Source: an uncultured Eubacteriales bacterium (lineage in GTDB: Bacteria; Bacillota; Clostridia; Oscillospirales; CAG-272). From it: a stretch of 60,475 bases of DNA. Below, piece by piece: positions 50,365 through 60,233 of this stretch (the stretch's first letter is position 1; each line of letters begins with the position of its first letter). Under the pieces are notes generated by a model, which saw nothing but the letters and a program-made list of their open reading frames with translations, searched no databases and was not told where the DNA came from. The translations under genes were made by a program, and so were the position numbers. The stretch spans positions 1-60,475 of the forward strand of contig CAKRYT010000008.1 of NCBI GenBank assembly GCA_934432675.1. The letters run 5' to 3'.

Positions 50365-51069
50365 ATGAAAAACATCGTGGAATTCCAAAACGTCAGCCGC
50401 GTTTATACCGCGGGGGATCATGAACTGCGTGCCCTCGACGGCGTGAACATGACGCTCACCGAGGGGTCGTTCGTCGTCATCCTCGGTCCCTCCGGGGCGG
50501 GGAAGAGCACGCTCCTTAACCTCCTCGGCGGGCTGGACAGCCCGACGGAGGGGAAGATCATCGTCGACGGGCAGGACATCTCCCGCCTCACGGGGGACGG
50601 GCTCGCCGCCTACCGCGCGGCGACCGTGGGATTCGTCTTCCAGTTCTACAATCTGGTGCCGACCTTAACGGTGCACGAGAACGTCAAACTGGTGGACGAA
50701 ATCGCGCCGCATCCGCTCTCGGCGACCAGGATGCTCGAAGAGGTCGGGCTCTCCGACCACCTGAAAAATTTTCCGTCCGAACTCTCGGGCGGGGAGCAGC
50801 AGCGCGTCTCCATCGCCCGCGCACTGGCGAAAAACCCGAAAATCCTGCTCTGCGACGAGCCGACGGGCGCGCTCGACTCCGAAACGGGGGTGCTGGTCCT
50901 CAAACTGTTGCTCCGCATGGCGCGCGAGTACGGCAAGACCATCGTCATCGTCACGCACAATCAGAACATCGCCAGAATGGCGGATACCGTGATCCGCGTC
51001 AAGAACGGTCGCATCGTCTCGCAGGAGGTGCAGGAGCACCCCGCCCGCGCCGACGAGATCGACTGGTAA
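50365..51069 (+). CDS. ABC transporter ATP-binding protein, MacB type
   Basis: 234 residues. Walker A GPSGAGKST (about 39-47), Q-loop FVFQFYNLVPTLT, signature LSGGEQQRVSIARAL (about 140-154), Walker B ILLCDEPTGALDSET and H-loop VIVTHNQNIA. All catalytic residues present. Sequence type LolD/MacB. Start ATG 50365 follows AGAGGA. It shares an operon with the FtsX-like permease and HMA gene. Function: energises export or extraction of a hydrophobic or peptide substrate at the membrane. Confidence 0.95.
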   Translation: MKNIVEFQNVSRVYTAGDHELRALDGVNMTLTEGSFVVILGPSGAGKSTLLNLLGGLDSPTEGKIIVDGQDISRLTGDGLAAYRAATVGFVFQFYNLVPTLTVHENVKLVDEIAPHPLSATRMLEEVGLSDHLKNFPSELSGGEQQRVSIARALAKNPKILLCDEPTGALDSETGVLVLKLLLRMAREYGKTIVIVTHNQNIARMADTVIRVKNGRIVSQEVQEHPARADEIDW

Positions 51070-51081
51070 GGAGGCCCTCGT

Positions 51082-53526
51082 ATGCTCGCAAGAAAACTGT
51101 GGCGCACGATCGGGGTCTATCGGGCGCAGTTCATCTCCATGATCCTCATGGTCGTCATCGGGGTGGGCATCTTCGTCGGATTCAATATCGAATGGAAGAG
51201 TATTGAGAAAAACACGCAGATGCTCTTCGACGCGACGGGCTACGCCGACTACCGAGCCATGAGTGAGACGGGTGCCGCCTTCTCCGCGGCGGAGGCGGAA
51301 AAGATCGCCGCCATCGCCGGGGTGGATGCCGCCGGACGCTACGTTTCCGTCGCCGTGAGCGTGGCGGAAAAGGACAATACCGTTGCCCTCACGGTGACGG
51401 AGAACGAGGCGGTGTCCGGGGTACTCCTGCGCGAGGGCAGTGCCTACGACAAAAACGACGTCGGGGGCATCTGGCTCTCCGAAAAATACGCCGAGGCAAA
51501 CGGCGTCGGGGTCGGCGACGCGCTGACGCTCTCCTACGAGGGGACTACGTTCCCGGGGGAGGTCCGCGGGCTCGTTAAGAGCGGGGAACACCTCGTCTGC
51601 GTCCCCGAGGGGGGTGGGCAGATCATGCCCGACTACACCAAATACGGTTTTGCGTACATTTCGCCCGCGTGGTACCGCGAGGTCTCCCGCACACGGGCGG
51701 CAGAGGTGAAGGCAGATGCCATCGCCACAGCCGCCGCCGCGGTGAGCGGCGCGGATGCCGGGACGGACGCCTATCGGGATGCCTACCGCGCGGCGTATGA
51801 CACCGCGTACGCGACGGTTTACGCCGCCATCGGGGATGACCCGGACGTTGCCTACTACGCGCAGGTGCACATCCGCTCGGGGCTCGAAAAAAAGGAACTC
51901 TCCGAGGCGGTCAACGATGTCCTCGGGCGCACCTGCCTCCTGCTTGACAAGGAGCAGAGCACTGCCTACGCCGCCGCCTCCGGAGAGGCGGAGGAGGGCA
52001 GGACCATGGCACTCATCCTGCCGGTCCTGTTCCTGCTCATCGCGGTGCTCACCATGGTGACGACGATGCACCGCCTCGTCGCGAAGGAGAAGACCCAGAT
52101 CGGCACGCTCAAAGCCCTCGGTTTCCGTGACCGCAAGATCCTGTGGCATTACACCTCCTTCGGGCTCCTGATCGGGGTCGTGGGGGTTTCCGTCGGTGCC
52201 GCCGTCGGATTCCCCGTCGCGCGGATCATTATGAGCCCGAACGGCACGATGGGCACCTATTTCGATATGCCGGAGTGGCGGCTCTACATGCCCGCGTTCT
52301 GTTATCCCGTCCTCGCGGGGGTCCTGCTCCTGCTCACGGGTATCGGTTATCTCTCGACGCGTGAGATGCTGCGCGGAACGGCGTCCGACGCCCTGCGCCC
52401 CTACACGCCGAAACGCGTCAAACCCCTTGCCGTTGAAAAGACCGCTCTGTTCCACAGGTTGTCGTTCGGTACGCGCTGGAATATGCGCGACACCATGCGG
52501 CACAAGACACGTACCGCCATGAGCCTCATCGGCGTGATCGGCTGTATGGTCATCGTCACGGCGTCCATGGGGATGCGCGACACGATGAACAGTTTTCTCG
52601 ACGCTTACTACACGGGCGCGACCAACTACGCGACGCGCGTTTATCTCGCCGAGAGCGCGACCGATGAACAGCGGCAGGAGGTCATCGACCGGTACGAGGG
52701 TGACGCGAGCGCGAGCATGAGCGTGGAACTCTTTGACGAAAAGCCCGTTTCGCTGGACGTTTACCGCATCACGCACGGCAAGGTGCGTTTCCCCGCCGAC
52801 AAAAAGGGATTTCTCACACTTCCCGACGAGGGGGTATACGTCTGCCGCCGCATCGCGGACGAATACGGACTCCGCGTCGGAGACAAGGTGAAGGTTAGCC
52901 CCTACGGGACGGATGCAACCTACGAACTCCCCGTCGCGGCGGTCATCCGCAGCGTGTCGGAGGGCATCATTCTCTCGGACACCTACGCCGACGCCGTCGG
53001 GCTCACCTACCGTTTTGACTCGGTCTATACCGACACGCAGCGGACGGAGGTGGCGTCGTCTCCGACCGTCTCCTCGACGCAGAGCAAGGAGGACATCATC
53101 AAGAGTTTTGACAGCATGACCGGACTCATGAACCTCATGATCGTCCTGCTCGCGGGTGCCGCCGTGCTGCTCGGTGCCATCGTGCTCTACAACCTCGGGG
53201 TGATGAGTTATACGGAGCGTTACCGCGAGATGGCGACGCTCAAAGTCATCGGTTTCCGCGACCGGCGTATCGCGGGGCTGCTCATCGGGCAGAATATGGC
53301 TGTGACGCTCGTCGGGATGGTCATCGGTCTGCCACTCGGGATCTGGACGCTCGGGTTCCTGCTCTCGCGGCTCGCGTCCGAATACGAGATGCGCGTCTCG
53401 CTCGGGCCCCTGACCTTTATCGTCAGCATCCTGCTGACGGCGGGGACCTCGCTCCTCGTCAGCCTGCTCGTGGCGCGGAAGAATCAACATATTGACATGG
53501 TCGAAGCACTCAAAGGCGCGGAATGA
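51082..53526 (+). CDS. FtsX-like ABC permease
   Basis: 814 residues. Membrane segment 1 near residue 15-35, large external domain (about 40-305), three membrane segments (about 310-440; FLLIAVLTMVTTMHRLVAKEKTQIGTLKALGF is the FtsX family loop), a second segment and external domain (about 480-690) and the second FtsX unit (LLAGAAVLLGAIVLYNLGVMSYTERYREMATLKVIGF, SLGPLTFIVSILLTAGTSLLVSLLVAR). Duplicated FtsX cores are usual for large permeases of Gram-positives. It starts 12 bp after the ATPase with GGAGG. Confidence 0.92.
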   Translation: MLARKLWRTIGVYRAQFISMILMVVIGVGIFVGFNIEWKSIEKNTQMLFDATGYADYRAMSETGAAFSAAEAEKIAAIAGVDAAGRYVSVAVSVAEKDNTVALTVTENEAVSGVLLREGSAYDKNDVGGIWLSEKYAEANGVGVGDALTLSYEGTTFPGEVRGLVKSGEHLVCVPEGGGQIMPDYTKYGFAYISPAWYREVSRTRAAEVKADAIATAAAAVSGADAGTDAYRDAYRAAYDTAYATVYAAIGDDPDVAYYAQVHIRSGLEKKELSEAVNDVLGRTCLLLDKEQSTAYAAASGEAEEGRTMALILPVLFLLIAVLTMVTTMHRLVAKEKTQIGTLKALGFRDRKILWHYTSFGLLIGVVGVSVGAAVGFPVARIIMSPNGTMGTYFDMPEWRLYMPAFCYPVLAGVLLLLTGIGYLSTREMLRGTASDALRPYTPKRVKPLAVEKTALFHRLSFGTRWNMRDTMRHKTRTAMSLIGVIGCMVIVTASMGMRDTMNSFLDAYYTGATNYATRVYLAESATDEQRQEVIDRYEGDASASMSVELFDEKPVSLDVYRITHGKVRFPADKKGFLTLPDEGVYVCRRIADEYGLRVGDKVKVSPYGTDATYELPVAAVIRSVSEGIILSDTYADAVGLTYRFDSVYTDTQRTEVASSPTVSSTQSKEDIIKSFDSMTGLMNLMIVLLAGAAVLLGAIVLYNLGVMSYTERYREMATLKVIGFRDRRIAGLLIGQNMAVTLVGMVIGLPLGIWTLGFLLSRLASEYEMRVSLGPLTFIVSILLTAGTSLLVSLLVARKNQHIDMVEALKGAE

Positions 53527-53542
53527 CCGGAAGGAGACAGAT

Positions 53543-53803
53543 ATGACGAAATACACGGTGAAAGTCGAGGGAATGATGTGCGGGATGTGCGAGGCACATA
53601 TCAACGATGCCTGCCGCCGCGTCCTGCCACTCAAAAAGGTGACCTCTTCGCACACGAAGGGAGAGACGGTCATCATCGCCGCCGACGACCTCGCGGACGA
53701 TACCATCCTCGCCGCTTTCAAGGATACGGGCTACACCGCCGTGTCCGTCACGCGGGAGCCGTACGAAAAGCGCGGTTTCTTCTCCCGCCTCTTCGGCAAA
53801 TAA
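53543..53803 (+). CDS. Heavy-metal-associated (HMA) domain protein
   Basis: 86 residues from ATG 53543 (AAGGAGA). An HMA/CopZ-like fold: VKVEGMMCGMCEAHINDACRRV with the GMxCxxC metal site, then KVTSSHTKGETVIIAAD and a short basic end (EKRGFFSRLFGK). It can bind Cu(I) or a similar soft metal and hand it on. Third gene of the ABC exporter operon, 16 bp after the permease. A link of metal and export is inferred, not proven. Confidence 0.88.
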   Translation: MTKYTVKVEGMMCGMCEAHINDACRRVLPLKKVTSSHTKGETVIIAADDLADDTILAAFKDTGYTAVSVTREPYEKRGFFSRLFGK

Positions 53804-53881
53804 CCGCCGGAGCGAAAACGGATGCCTGCCGCGCACGCGGCGGTACCCTCCGCCGGCCGGCGGAGGATGATACGACTGAAT

Positions 53882-53920
53882 ACGGGGAGGAGCCTGGTTT
53901 TCCGGCTCCTCCCCGTTTTT
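53882..53920 (+). terminator. Terminator after the HMA gene
   Basis: ACGGGGAGGAGCC/GGCTCCTCCCCGT, loop TGGTTTTCC, then TTTTT. Same family as 23401. Confidence 0.88.
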
Positions 53921-54257
53921 GTAATGCCCGGGACGGTGCGGCGGCAAAGCAACGGCGGCCGGGGGAAACAGCCCCGCGGAGGCGGGGCGGGCAGCCGGGG
54001 CCGTTGTCGACGAAAGGCATCGCGAAAACGGCGGGCGCGGTCAGTCACCGTATGGGTAAGTTCCACGAAAACGGTGTCGACGGGTTGTGCACCTTTTGCA
54101 TAATGCCCGCGAGCGGGCGATGCGCGCGTGGGGAGAATGAACAAAAAACACCCGAAAATTCGTGCGGACTGCAAATTGCCGCCCACGCGCCGCGCATGAT
54201 ACAATAACTTATACTTGTACATTGAATGTCCGCGCGAGCGGTCGGGGAGGCATACAC
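53921..54257. other. Spacer in front of the giant lipoprotein gene
   Basis: About 330 bp without a gene; contains the promoter at 54176-54205. Confidence 0.5.
54176..54205 (+). promoter_or_regulatory. Probable promoter of the giant lipoprotein gene
   Basis: TTGCCG - 18 bp - TACAAT, about 50 bp before the start codon; moderate match. Confidence 0.45.
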
Positions 54258-57200
54258 ATGAACATTCGAAAACACTGGGGAGTCTTTATTACGGCGGTGC
54301 TCATCGCCGTGCTCGCGATCTCGGCACTCGTCGGGTGCGGGGTCGCCTACGAGGTCACCTTTGATCCGGCGAACGGGCAGGCATCGACGGTCGTCACCGT
54401 ACGGGAGGGTGAGGTACCGACCCTGCCCGCAGACCCCGTCCTCGACGGCCACACCTTCCTCGGCTGGTATATCGGCGACGTGAAATACGACGGCTCCGCC
54501 ATCAACGGCAGCGTCACGCTGACGGCGCGTTGGAGCGACCGCAACTATACCGTCCGTTTCGATACGGCGGGCGGGACCGAGGCGGCACCCGTGACCGTCG
54601 GGGCGGGCGGGACCTTCTCCGCACCCGAAAACGTGACCCGCGAGGGGTACGACCTCGTCGGCTGGTACCTCGGCGACGAAACGTACGATTTTGATACGCC
54701 CGTGACGGGCAACCTCACGCTGACGGCGCGGTGGCAGGCCCGTACCTATACCGTCCGCTTTGATACGGCGGGCGGCACCGCCGCCGCCCCGGCAACGGTC
54801 GGACACGGCTCTGCCGTGGGGGCACCCGAAAACGTGACCCGCGAGGGGTACGACCTCGTCGGCTGGTACCTCGGCGACGAAACGTACGATTTTGGCACGC
54901 CCGTGACGGGCAACCTCACGCTGACGGCGCGCTGGGAAATCAAGACCTTTACGGTGCGTTTCCTCGGTGCCGACGGGGCGGAACTCAAAAGCGAGACGGT
55001 CGAATGGGGCAAGGCCGCGACGGCACCCGAGCCGCCCGCAGCCCCCGAGGGCAGTCTGTTTGACGGCTGGGACAAGGAGTTCGGCCGCGTGACGGAGGAT
55101 CTCACCGTCACCGCCACCTACGGCAAAAAGATATCCGTGACCTTCGTCAGTGAGACCGGCGAGCCCCTCGCCGTCGTCTTTACGGTAAAGGGGAACGGCG
55201 TGACGGCTCCCGCCCTCACCGCACCCGGAGAGCAGTACGAACTCGACGGCTACTACGTGGACGGTGTCCTCTATACGCTCTCGACGCCCGTCGAGGGCGA
55301 CCTGACCGTCACCGTCCGGTGGAAGGTCAGGACCTTCACCGTGACCTTTGACCCCGCAGGGGGCGATGCGCGCGACCCGCAGACGGTCGGGTGGGGCACC
55401 GCGGCGACGAAACCGGAGGACCCGACGCGCACCTACTACCGCTTCGGCGGCTGGCGGCTGAACGGCGAGGAATACGACTTCTCGACCCCGGTGACGGGCA
55501 ACATCACCCTGAAAGCCTACTGGATCGTGATCCGTTACCGCGTGACCTTTGACTCGGACGGCGGCACCACGGTCAACGACGTGCTGGCAAGTGCCGGCGA
55601 ACCGGTGACAAAGCCGGATAACCCGACCAAACCCGGCTACCGGTTCGGCGGCTGGTACGACGCGGAAGGCGTCGCCTGGAACTTCGACACCGTCATCACG
55701 GGCGAGATCACGCTGACGGCAAGATGGCTCGATGCGACCACCGCCCCCGAGCCGACCGTGACGGATATTTACCTCGACCCCGGCACGGTGGAGATGTGGG
55801 CGGGGATGACCCTCAAACTCGCGATGATGCCGTTTGCCGTCTCCGATACGGACGGTGCCTTCACCAAACTGACCGCGGCGGGGATTACCATGCGCTTCGA
55901 GGTGCTCGACCCGGACGTCGCGACGGTGGATAAGAACGGCAACGTGACCTCCGTCGGAAAGGGCGAGACGTTGGTATACGCCGTCTTTGAGGCGGGCGGG
56001 ACGATCAACAACGGCAAGAAGGACGTGACCGTCGCCGCGGGCGACATCTCGAACGCCGTGACCATCCGCGTCGTCGAAAAGCCCGCGTACCTCAAAGCCT
56101 ACGAGCAGGACCCCGACAACCAGAAGATCACCCTCGGCGAGGTTAAGGGCAAAGACGTCAATAAGTACAAATATTATCCGACGGGCGACTACGGCGCGGC
56201 AAACATCGCGACCTGGTACGGCGGTGCCAACACGGTCTTTACCCTCACGGCAGACGACAACCTGATGGGCGACTTCGCCCAGTGGCTCGCCTGGTTCGAG
56301 GCCTACGGCATTCCGACGACTCTGTGCGCGCCGACGGGCTACGCTTACGAGAGCAGTGACCTTTGGAACGAGATGGTCGCGCAGGGGCTGGCCGTACAGT
56401 CGCACTCGCGTTTCCACCGTTCCGCCGGGGATTATAGCAGCGGCAAAACTTCTTCGGCACAGGATTGGATGGACTTCTACGGCGGGGCGCAGGATATCGA
56501 ATCGGCAGGTGTCCGCTCACTCGTCATTGCTTACCCCTGCGGCTATAACAACGCGGAACTCTCGAAACTTCTCTACATCGGCGGCAGAGGCACCGGCGGT
56601 TATACCAACGGCTTTGACGTCAACTACAACCAGACGGCGTCGTTCAGTGGGTTGAACGAAAAGCAATTCGCGCAACTCCTCGCCATGGCGGACGCGGGCA
56701 ACGGCGGTTGGGTCTCCACGCACTATCACCAGATCGGGGGCAGCAAGGACAGCATCGACGGGATGCTTGCCCGACTTGTCCCGTATATCAAGAGCGGCAA
56801 GCTCTGGTCGGCGACTTTCGCGGCGGCGGCACAGTACGGGCAGGAGCGCGACACCGCCACGCTCACGATGGGCAACGTGGGGCGCAATGCCATCACCTTT
56901 ACCCTGACCGACAAGATGAACGATCTGCTCTTTGACCACGCGCTGACGATCAAGATCAAGGTGGACGGCACCTGGACCGCCGCGCGCGCCTACCAGAACG
57001 GCAAGGAAATGAAGGCGGAGGTGGTCACGGACGGCGGCGAGACGTATCTGCTCGTCGACGCCATCCCCGACCGCGGGGAGGTCACCGTCGTGCGTACCGA
57101 ACTCTCCGGGCTCACGCCGGGTGCGGACCGCATCGCCTTCACGCCGAACGAGGCGGGCGACGGCTACGCAGACAAGACCATGACGCGCCGTTTCTACGTC

Positions 57201-60179
57201 ACGGGCGATGCCTGGAAGAACGTTTACGCCGTGCAGAACGGCAGACGCATCATGGCAGTAGCCGGTAACGACGGTGCCGACCTTTACGTGGACGTCACCT
57301 TTACGGTGGGCGGCGGTGAGGTCATCATCGTCCCGACGGCGGACCGGTTCGACGAGGCGGCGACGGTTTCCATGACGGACGTCTTTTACGGTGCGGTCAC
57401 ACCCGTCGCCGGTAAGGACATCACCATTTCCACGGCGGAGGAGCTGCGCCTCTTTGCCCGGTGGGTAAACAACAACAATGGCACCACGGGACTGACCTTC
57501 GTCCTCACGGAGGATATTGATCTCGCCGGGGTCCAGATGTCGTCGATCGGATGGTTTGTACAGTGTAACAAGTCGTCTGCGCTCCGTTTCGACCGTTCGT
57601 TCCGCGGCACCTTTGACGGACAGGGGCACACGGTCTCAAACCTCACGATCAACCATAACGGCTGCTCGACCGGTTTCTTCGGTTCGACAGACGGTGCGAT
57701 TATCAAGAACGTCAAAATCCGGGATGCCTATATCTTCGGGATGCGGCAGACCGGCGGTCTCGTCGGCAGACTGGTCGGCAGTACGCTGACCAACTGCACC
57801 TTTACGGGTACGGTTTCCAGCCGCGGTAAGGGCGCGGGACAGTACTCCGGTACGTTCGTCGGCGGTCTTGTCGGCGAGATGAGCGGCTCGCAGATTCTTG
57901 GCTGCGCGGCGGAGGCGGAGATCCTCGTCTTCGGTGCCGCCAATCGCCATGAGGATAATTTTGGAAGCATCTACGAAAACAAATATTTGCCTTACTGCAA
58001 CGGCTCCTACGTCGGCGGTATCATCGGCAAAACTTCCGATGCCGCCTCGACCGTCAAAAACGTGAGTTTCAACGGCAAAGTGACGGTTGTCAGCGACGGT
58101 GCGGACAACGGCAACGCGGTCGGCGGTTTCCTCGGCGGCGGTACCTTTGCGACCATCACCGACTGCTCCGCGACGGCGGAGGTCAGCGGGGGCGAGCGCG
58201 TCGGCGGCTTCGTCGGCTCGCACGAGGGCACCAACCGGGTGCTCACCATTCGCAACTGCGTGGCGAACGGCAGCGTCTTCGGGAACGACAAGGTCGGCGG
58301 CTTTGCCGGTTACATGGGCTACAACGGGCGCGCCAGCAGTACCAACTGCTTTACGAACGTCCGCGTGACCTACAAAGAGGGCGCGGAGTTTGTCGGTGCC
58401 GTCATCGGGCAGGCTTATGCGGGCCCGCAGTCGCCGAGCATGAAACAGATGTACTATCTCCCCTCGCTCAATCCGGGGCTTGCGACGCATACGCCTTACC
58501 AAGATGGCACGGTGAAGGTCAGCGTGCAGATCCTCGAAGCGGCGGATGCCGCCGAGGCGATGACCAAACTCAACCAACTCGCGGCGACGAACGGCGACCA
58601 GAGTTGGGTCGCCTCCGGCGATACCATCACGCCCGTGCATTACCCCATCTGGCGCGTGGTGTTCGTGGATAAGGACGGCGGAGAGATCGCGGCGTACGAC
58701 GTACCGAACGGCATGGGAATTGACACCCCCGCGGCACCCGAATACGAGGGTTTCCGCTTTACGGGGTGGAGTGCCGCCACCGACGAGGTGACCTCGGATA
58801 TGGTCGTCAGGGCACTCTACGACGAGGTCGGGACGCATACGGTCGTCTTCCTCGATAAGGACGGGAACGAACTCTCCCGCACGACGGTCAACGACGGCGA
58901 GAGCGTGACACCCCCGACGGCACCCGAATACGAGGGTTTCCGCTTTACGGGGTGGAGCCATACCACGGGGAACGTGACCTCGGACATGACGGTTTCGGCA
59001 CAGTATGAGGTCGTGTCCGTATACAACGTCACTTTCGTCGGGATGGACGGCGTGACACCCATCGGGGCGACGCAGCGCGTCAACGACGGCAAGGGGGCGA
59101 CCGCCCCCGAGGCACCGACGGTGGAGGGCTACGTATTCACCGGATGGAGCGTTGATTTCAGCGAGGTACACGGCGACCTTACGGTCGTCGCACAGTATGC
59201 GAAACTGTGGAAGGTGCGTTTCTACGGCTACGACAACGTGCTCCTCGCGACCCTTTCCGTACAGGACGGCACCGGCGCGAAGGCACCGGGCGTGCCCTCC
59301 GTGGACGGTTACCGTTTCAGCGGCTGGGCCGAGGATTTCTCGAACGTGACCGCCGATCTCGACGTTCATGCGGTCTACGTGGTAAAGTCGACGGAGCCCA
59401 TCACGGTGAACGTCAAGCACGTGAAAACCGGTTACTCGGGTACGCTCGATACCGACCTCGTGTTCAGCGATACCAACAAGATCGCCTCCGCGACGGAGGA
59501 CCGAGCGTGGGCGCAGAAGGGGCTTTCGTCTCTGTGGGGGATTGAAACGGAAACGGCACTCCGCGGCTCTGCCGCCGGGAGCGGGTATGCGATCGTATAC
59601 CGACTCTCCCGCTACGAGCCCGCACTCGGTATGGCACCGCTGACCATCGCGACGACCAATTATGCGTCTGACCGCGGCAAACTCCGTCAGCTGAACTGTG
59701 TGTTCAGCAGCGCGATGCCGGACGATGCACAGGCGTTGGTCGTTCCGCTCTTCGATAAGGAATCGCAACGCGTGATCGTGGCGGTCCTGATCTACTACGG
59801 CAACAATTGCAGCACGCAGGAGTCCGGTTTCCGTGCGACGATCGGAGCCGTTATGTCGGAGTGCGTGGCGTTCTATCCCGAGGCGGATGCGTTCATCGCA
59901 TCGACACACGTCGTGACCAAGTCCGGCAACGCGGGCTTCGGGGAGATGTTCTCCGCGCTCGACGACACCACGCCGCTCGCAGAGGGCTGGAATCTGGAAT
60001 GCCTGTATGAGAGCGAGCCCGCCGACGAAAACTATTCCCCGGTCTATTACACCCTGGTCTGGACGAAGACGGGGGAGCGCGCGTCGGTCACGACCGCCGC
60101 GGCGGCAGTGCCCGGGCAGGAAAAAGTCTGCGCGAACGGCTACACCATCACCGTCCGGGTCGGCAAGGAAGAGGAATAA
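54258..60179 (+). CDS. Giant repeat-rich lipoprotein with polysaccharide-deacetylase-like domain
   Basis: 1973 residues from ATG 54258 (GGGGAGG upstream). Signal peptide with lipobox LVGC (Cys27), so it is anchored outside the membrane. Order: six to seven Listeria-Bacteroides/InlB-type beta repeats (about 30-495, FDTAGG...GWY), an Ig-like (Big) domain (about 500-605), a NodB-like deacetylase domain (about 645-865) with the motif TADD and the metal-type HSRFH, a linker, GLUG-type repeats (about 1110-1395, GGLVG/GGFVG), a second set of four beta repeats (about 1465-1710) and a 260-residue unique end. No LPxTG. Likely role: surface adhesin or carbohydrate-modifying protein. Two of the first-set repeats are a recent near-identical 201-bp tandem duplication (54621-54893). 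Confidence 0.88.
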   Translation: MNIRKHWGVFITAVLIAVLAISALVGCGVAYEVTFDPANGQASTVVTVREGEVPTLPADPVLDGHTFLGWYIGDVKYDGSAINGSVTLTARWSDRNYTVRFDTAGGTEAAPVTVGAGGTFSAPENVTREGYDLVGWYLGDETYDFDTPVTGNLTLTARWQARTYTVRFDTAGGTAAAPATVGHGSAVGAPENVTREGYDLVGWYLGDETYDFGTPVTGNLTLTARWEIKTFTVRFLGADGAELKSETVEWGKAATAPEPPAAPEGSLFDGWDKEFGRVTEDLTVTATYGKKISVTFVSETGEPLAVVFTVKGNGVTAPALTAPGEQYELDGYYVDGVLYTLSTPVEGDLTVTVRWKVRTFTVTFDPAGGDARDPQTVGWGTAATKPEDPTRTYYRFGGWRLNGEEYDFSTPVTGNITLKAYWIVIRYRVTFDSDGGTTVNDVLASAGEPVTKPDNPTKPGYRFGGWYDAEGVAWNFDTVITGEITLTARWLDATTAPEPTVTDIYLDPGTVEMWAGMTLKLAMMPFAVSDTDGAFTKLTAAGITMRFEVLDPDVATVDKNGNVTSVGKGETLVYAVFEAGGTINNGKKDVTVAAGDISNAVTIRVVEKPAYLKAYEQDPDNQKITLGEVKGKDVNKYKYYPTGDYGAANIATWYGGANTVFTLTADDNLMGDFAQWLAWFEAYGIPTTLCAPTGYAYESSDLWNEMVAQGLAVQSHSRFHRSAGDYSSGKTSSAQDWMDFYGGAQDIESAGVRSLVIAYPCGYNNAELSKLLYIGGRGTGGYTNGFDVNYNQTASFSGLNEKQFAQLLAMADAGNGGWVSTHYHQIGGSKDSIDGMLARLVPYIKSGKLWSATFAAAAQYGQERDTATLTMGNVGRNAITFTLTDKMNDLLFDHALTIKIKVDGTWTAARAYQNGKEMKAEVVTDGGETYLLVDAIPDRGEVTVVRTELSGLTPGADRIAFTPNEAGDGYADKTMTRRFYVTGDAWKNVYAVQNGRRIMAVAGNDGADLYVDVTFTVGGGEVIIVPTADRFDEAATVSMTDVFYGAVTPVAGKDITISTAEELRLFARWVNNNNGTTGLTFVLTEDIDLAGVQMSSIGWFVQCNKSSALRFDRSFRGTFDGQGHTVSNLTINHNGCSTGFFGSTDGAIIKNVKIRDAYIFGMRQTGGLVGRLVGSTLTNCTFTGTVSSRGKGAGQYSGTFVGGLVGEMSGSQILGCAAEAEILVFGAANRHEDNFGSIYENKYLPYCNGSYVGGIIGKTSDAASTVKNVSFNGKVTVVSDGADNGNAVGGFLGGGTFATITDCSATAEVSGGERVGGFVGSHEGTNRVLTIRNCVANGSVFGNDKVGGFAGYMGYNGRASSTNCFTNVRVTYKEGAEFVGAVIGQAYAGPQSPSMKQMYYLPSLNPGLATHTPYQDGTVKVSVQILEAADAAEAMTKLNQLAATNGDQSWVASGDTITPVHYPIWRVVFVDKDGGEIAAYDVPNGMGIDTPAAPEYEGFRFTGWSAATDEVTSDMVVRALYDEVGTHTVVFLDKDGNELSRTTVNDGESVTPPTAPEYEGFRFTGWSHTTGNVTSDMTVSAQYEVVSVYNVTFVGMDGVTPIGATQRVNDGKGATAPEAPTVEGYVFTGWSVDFSEVHGDLTVVAQYAKLWKVRFYGYDNVLLATLSVQDGTGAKAPGVPSVDGYRFSGWAEDFSNVTADLDVHAVYVVKSTEPITVNVKHVKTGYSGTLDTDLVFSDTNKIASATEDRAWAQKGLSSLWGIETETALRGSAAGSGYAIVYRLSRYEPALGMAPLTIATTNYASDRGKLRQLNCVFSSAMPDDAQALVVPLFDKESQRVIVAVLIYYGNNCSTQESGFRATIGAVMSECVAFYPEADAFIASTHVVTKSGNAGFGEMFSALDDTTPLAEGWNLECLYESEPADENYSPVYYTLVWTKTGERASVTTAAAAVPGQEKVCANGYTITVRVGKEEE

Positions 60180-60205
60180 CGCGGTTATTCAACCAAAAAT
60201 AAAAG

Positions 60206-60233
60206 ACAGAGGGCATTCGTGCCCTCTGTTTTT
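60206..60233 (+). terminator. Terminator of the giant lipoprotein gene
   Basis: ACAGAGGGC/GCCCTCTGT then TTTTT. Confidence 0.88.

Noticed and set aside
50665..53721. 1018-codon frame opposite the ABC genes
   Set aside because: Antisense of two conserved genes; Arg/His/Asp-rich mirror composition.
54045..59909. Two long minus-strand frames (790 and 757 codons) opposite the giant lipoprotein
   Set aside because: Antisense shadows; the plus strand has signal peptide, lipobox and repeat domains.
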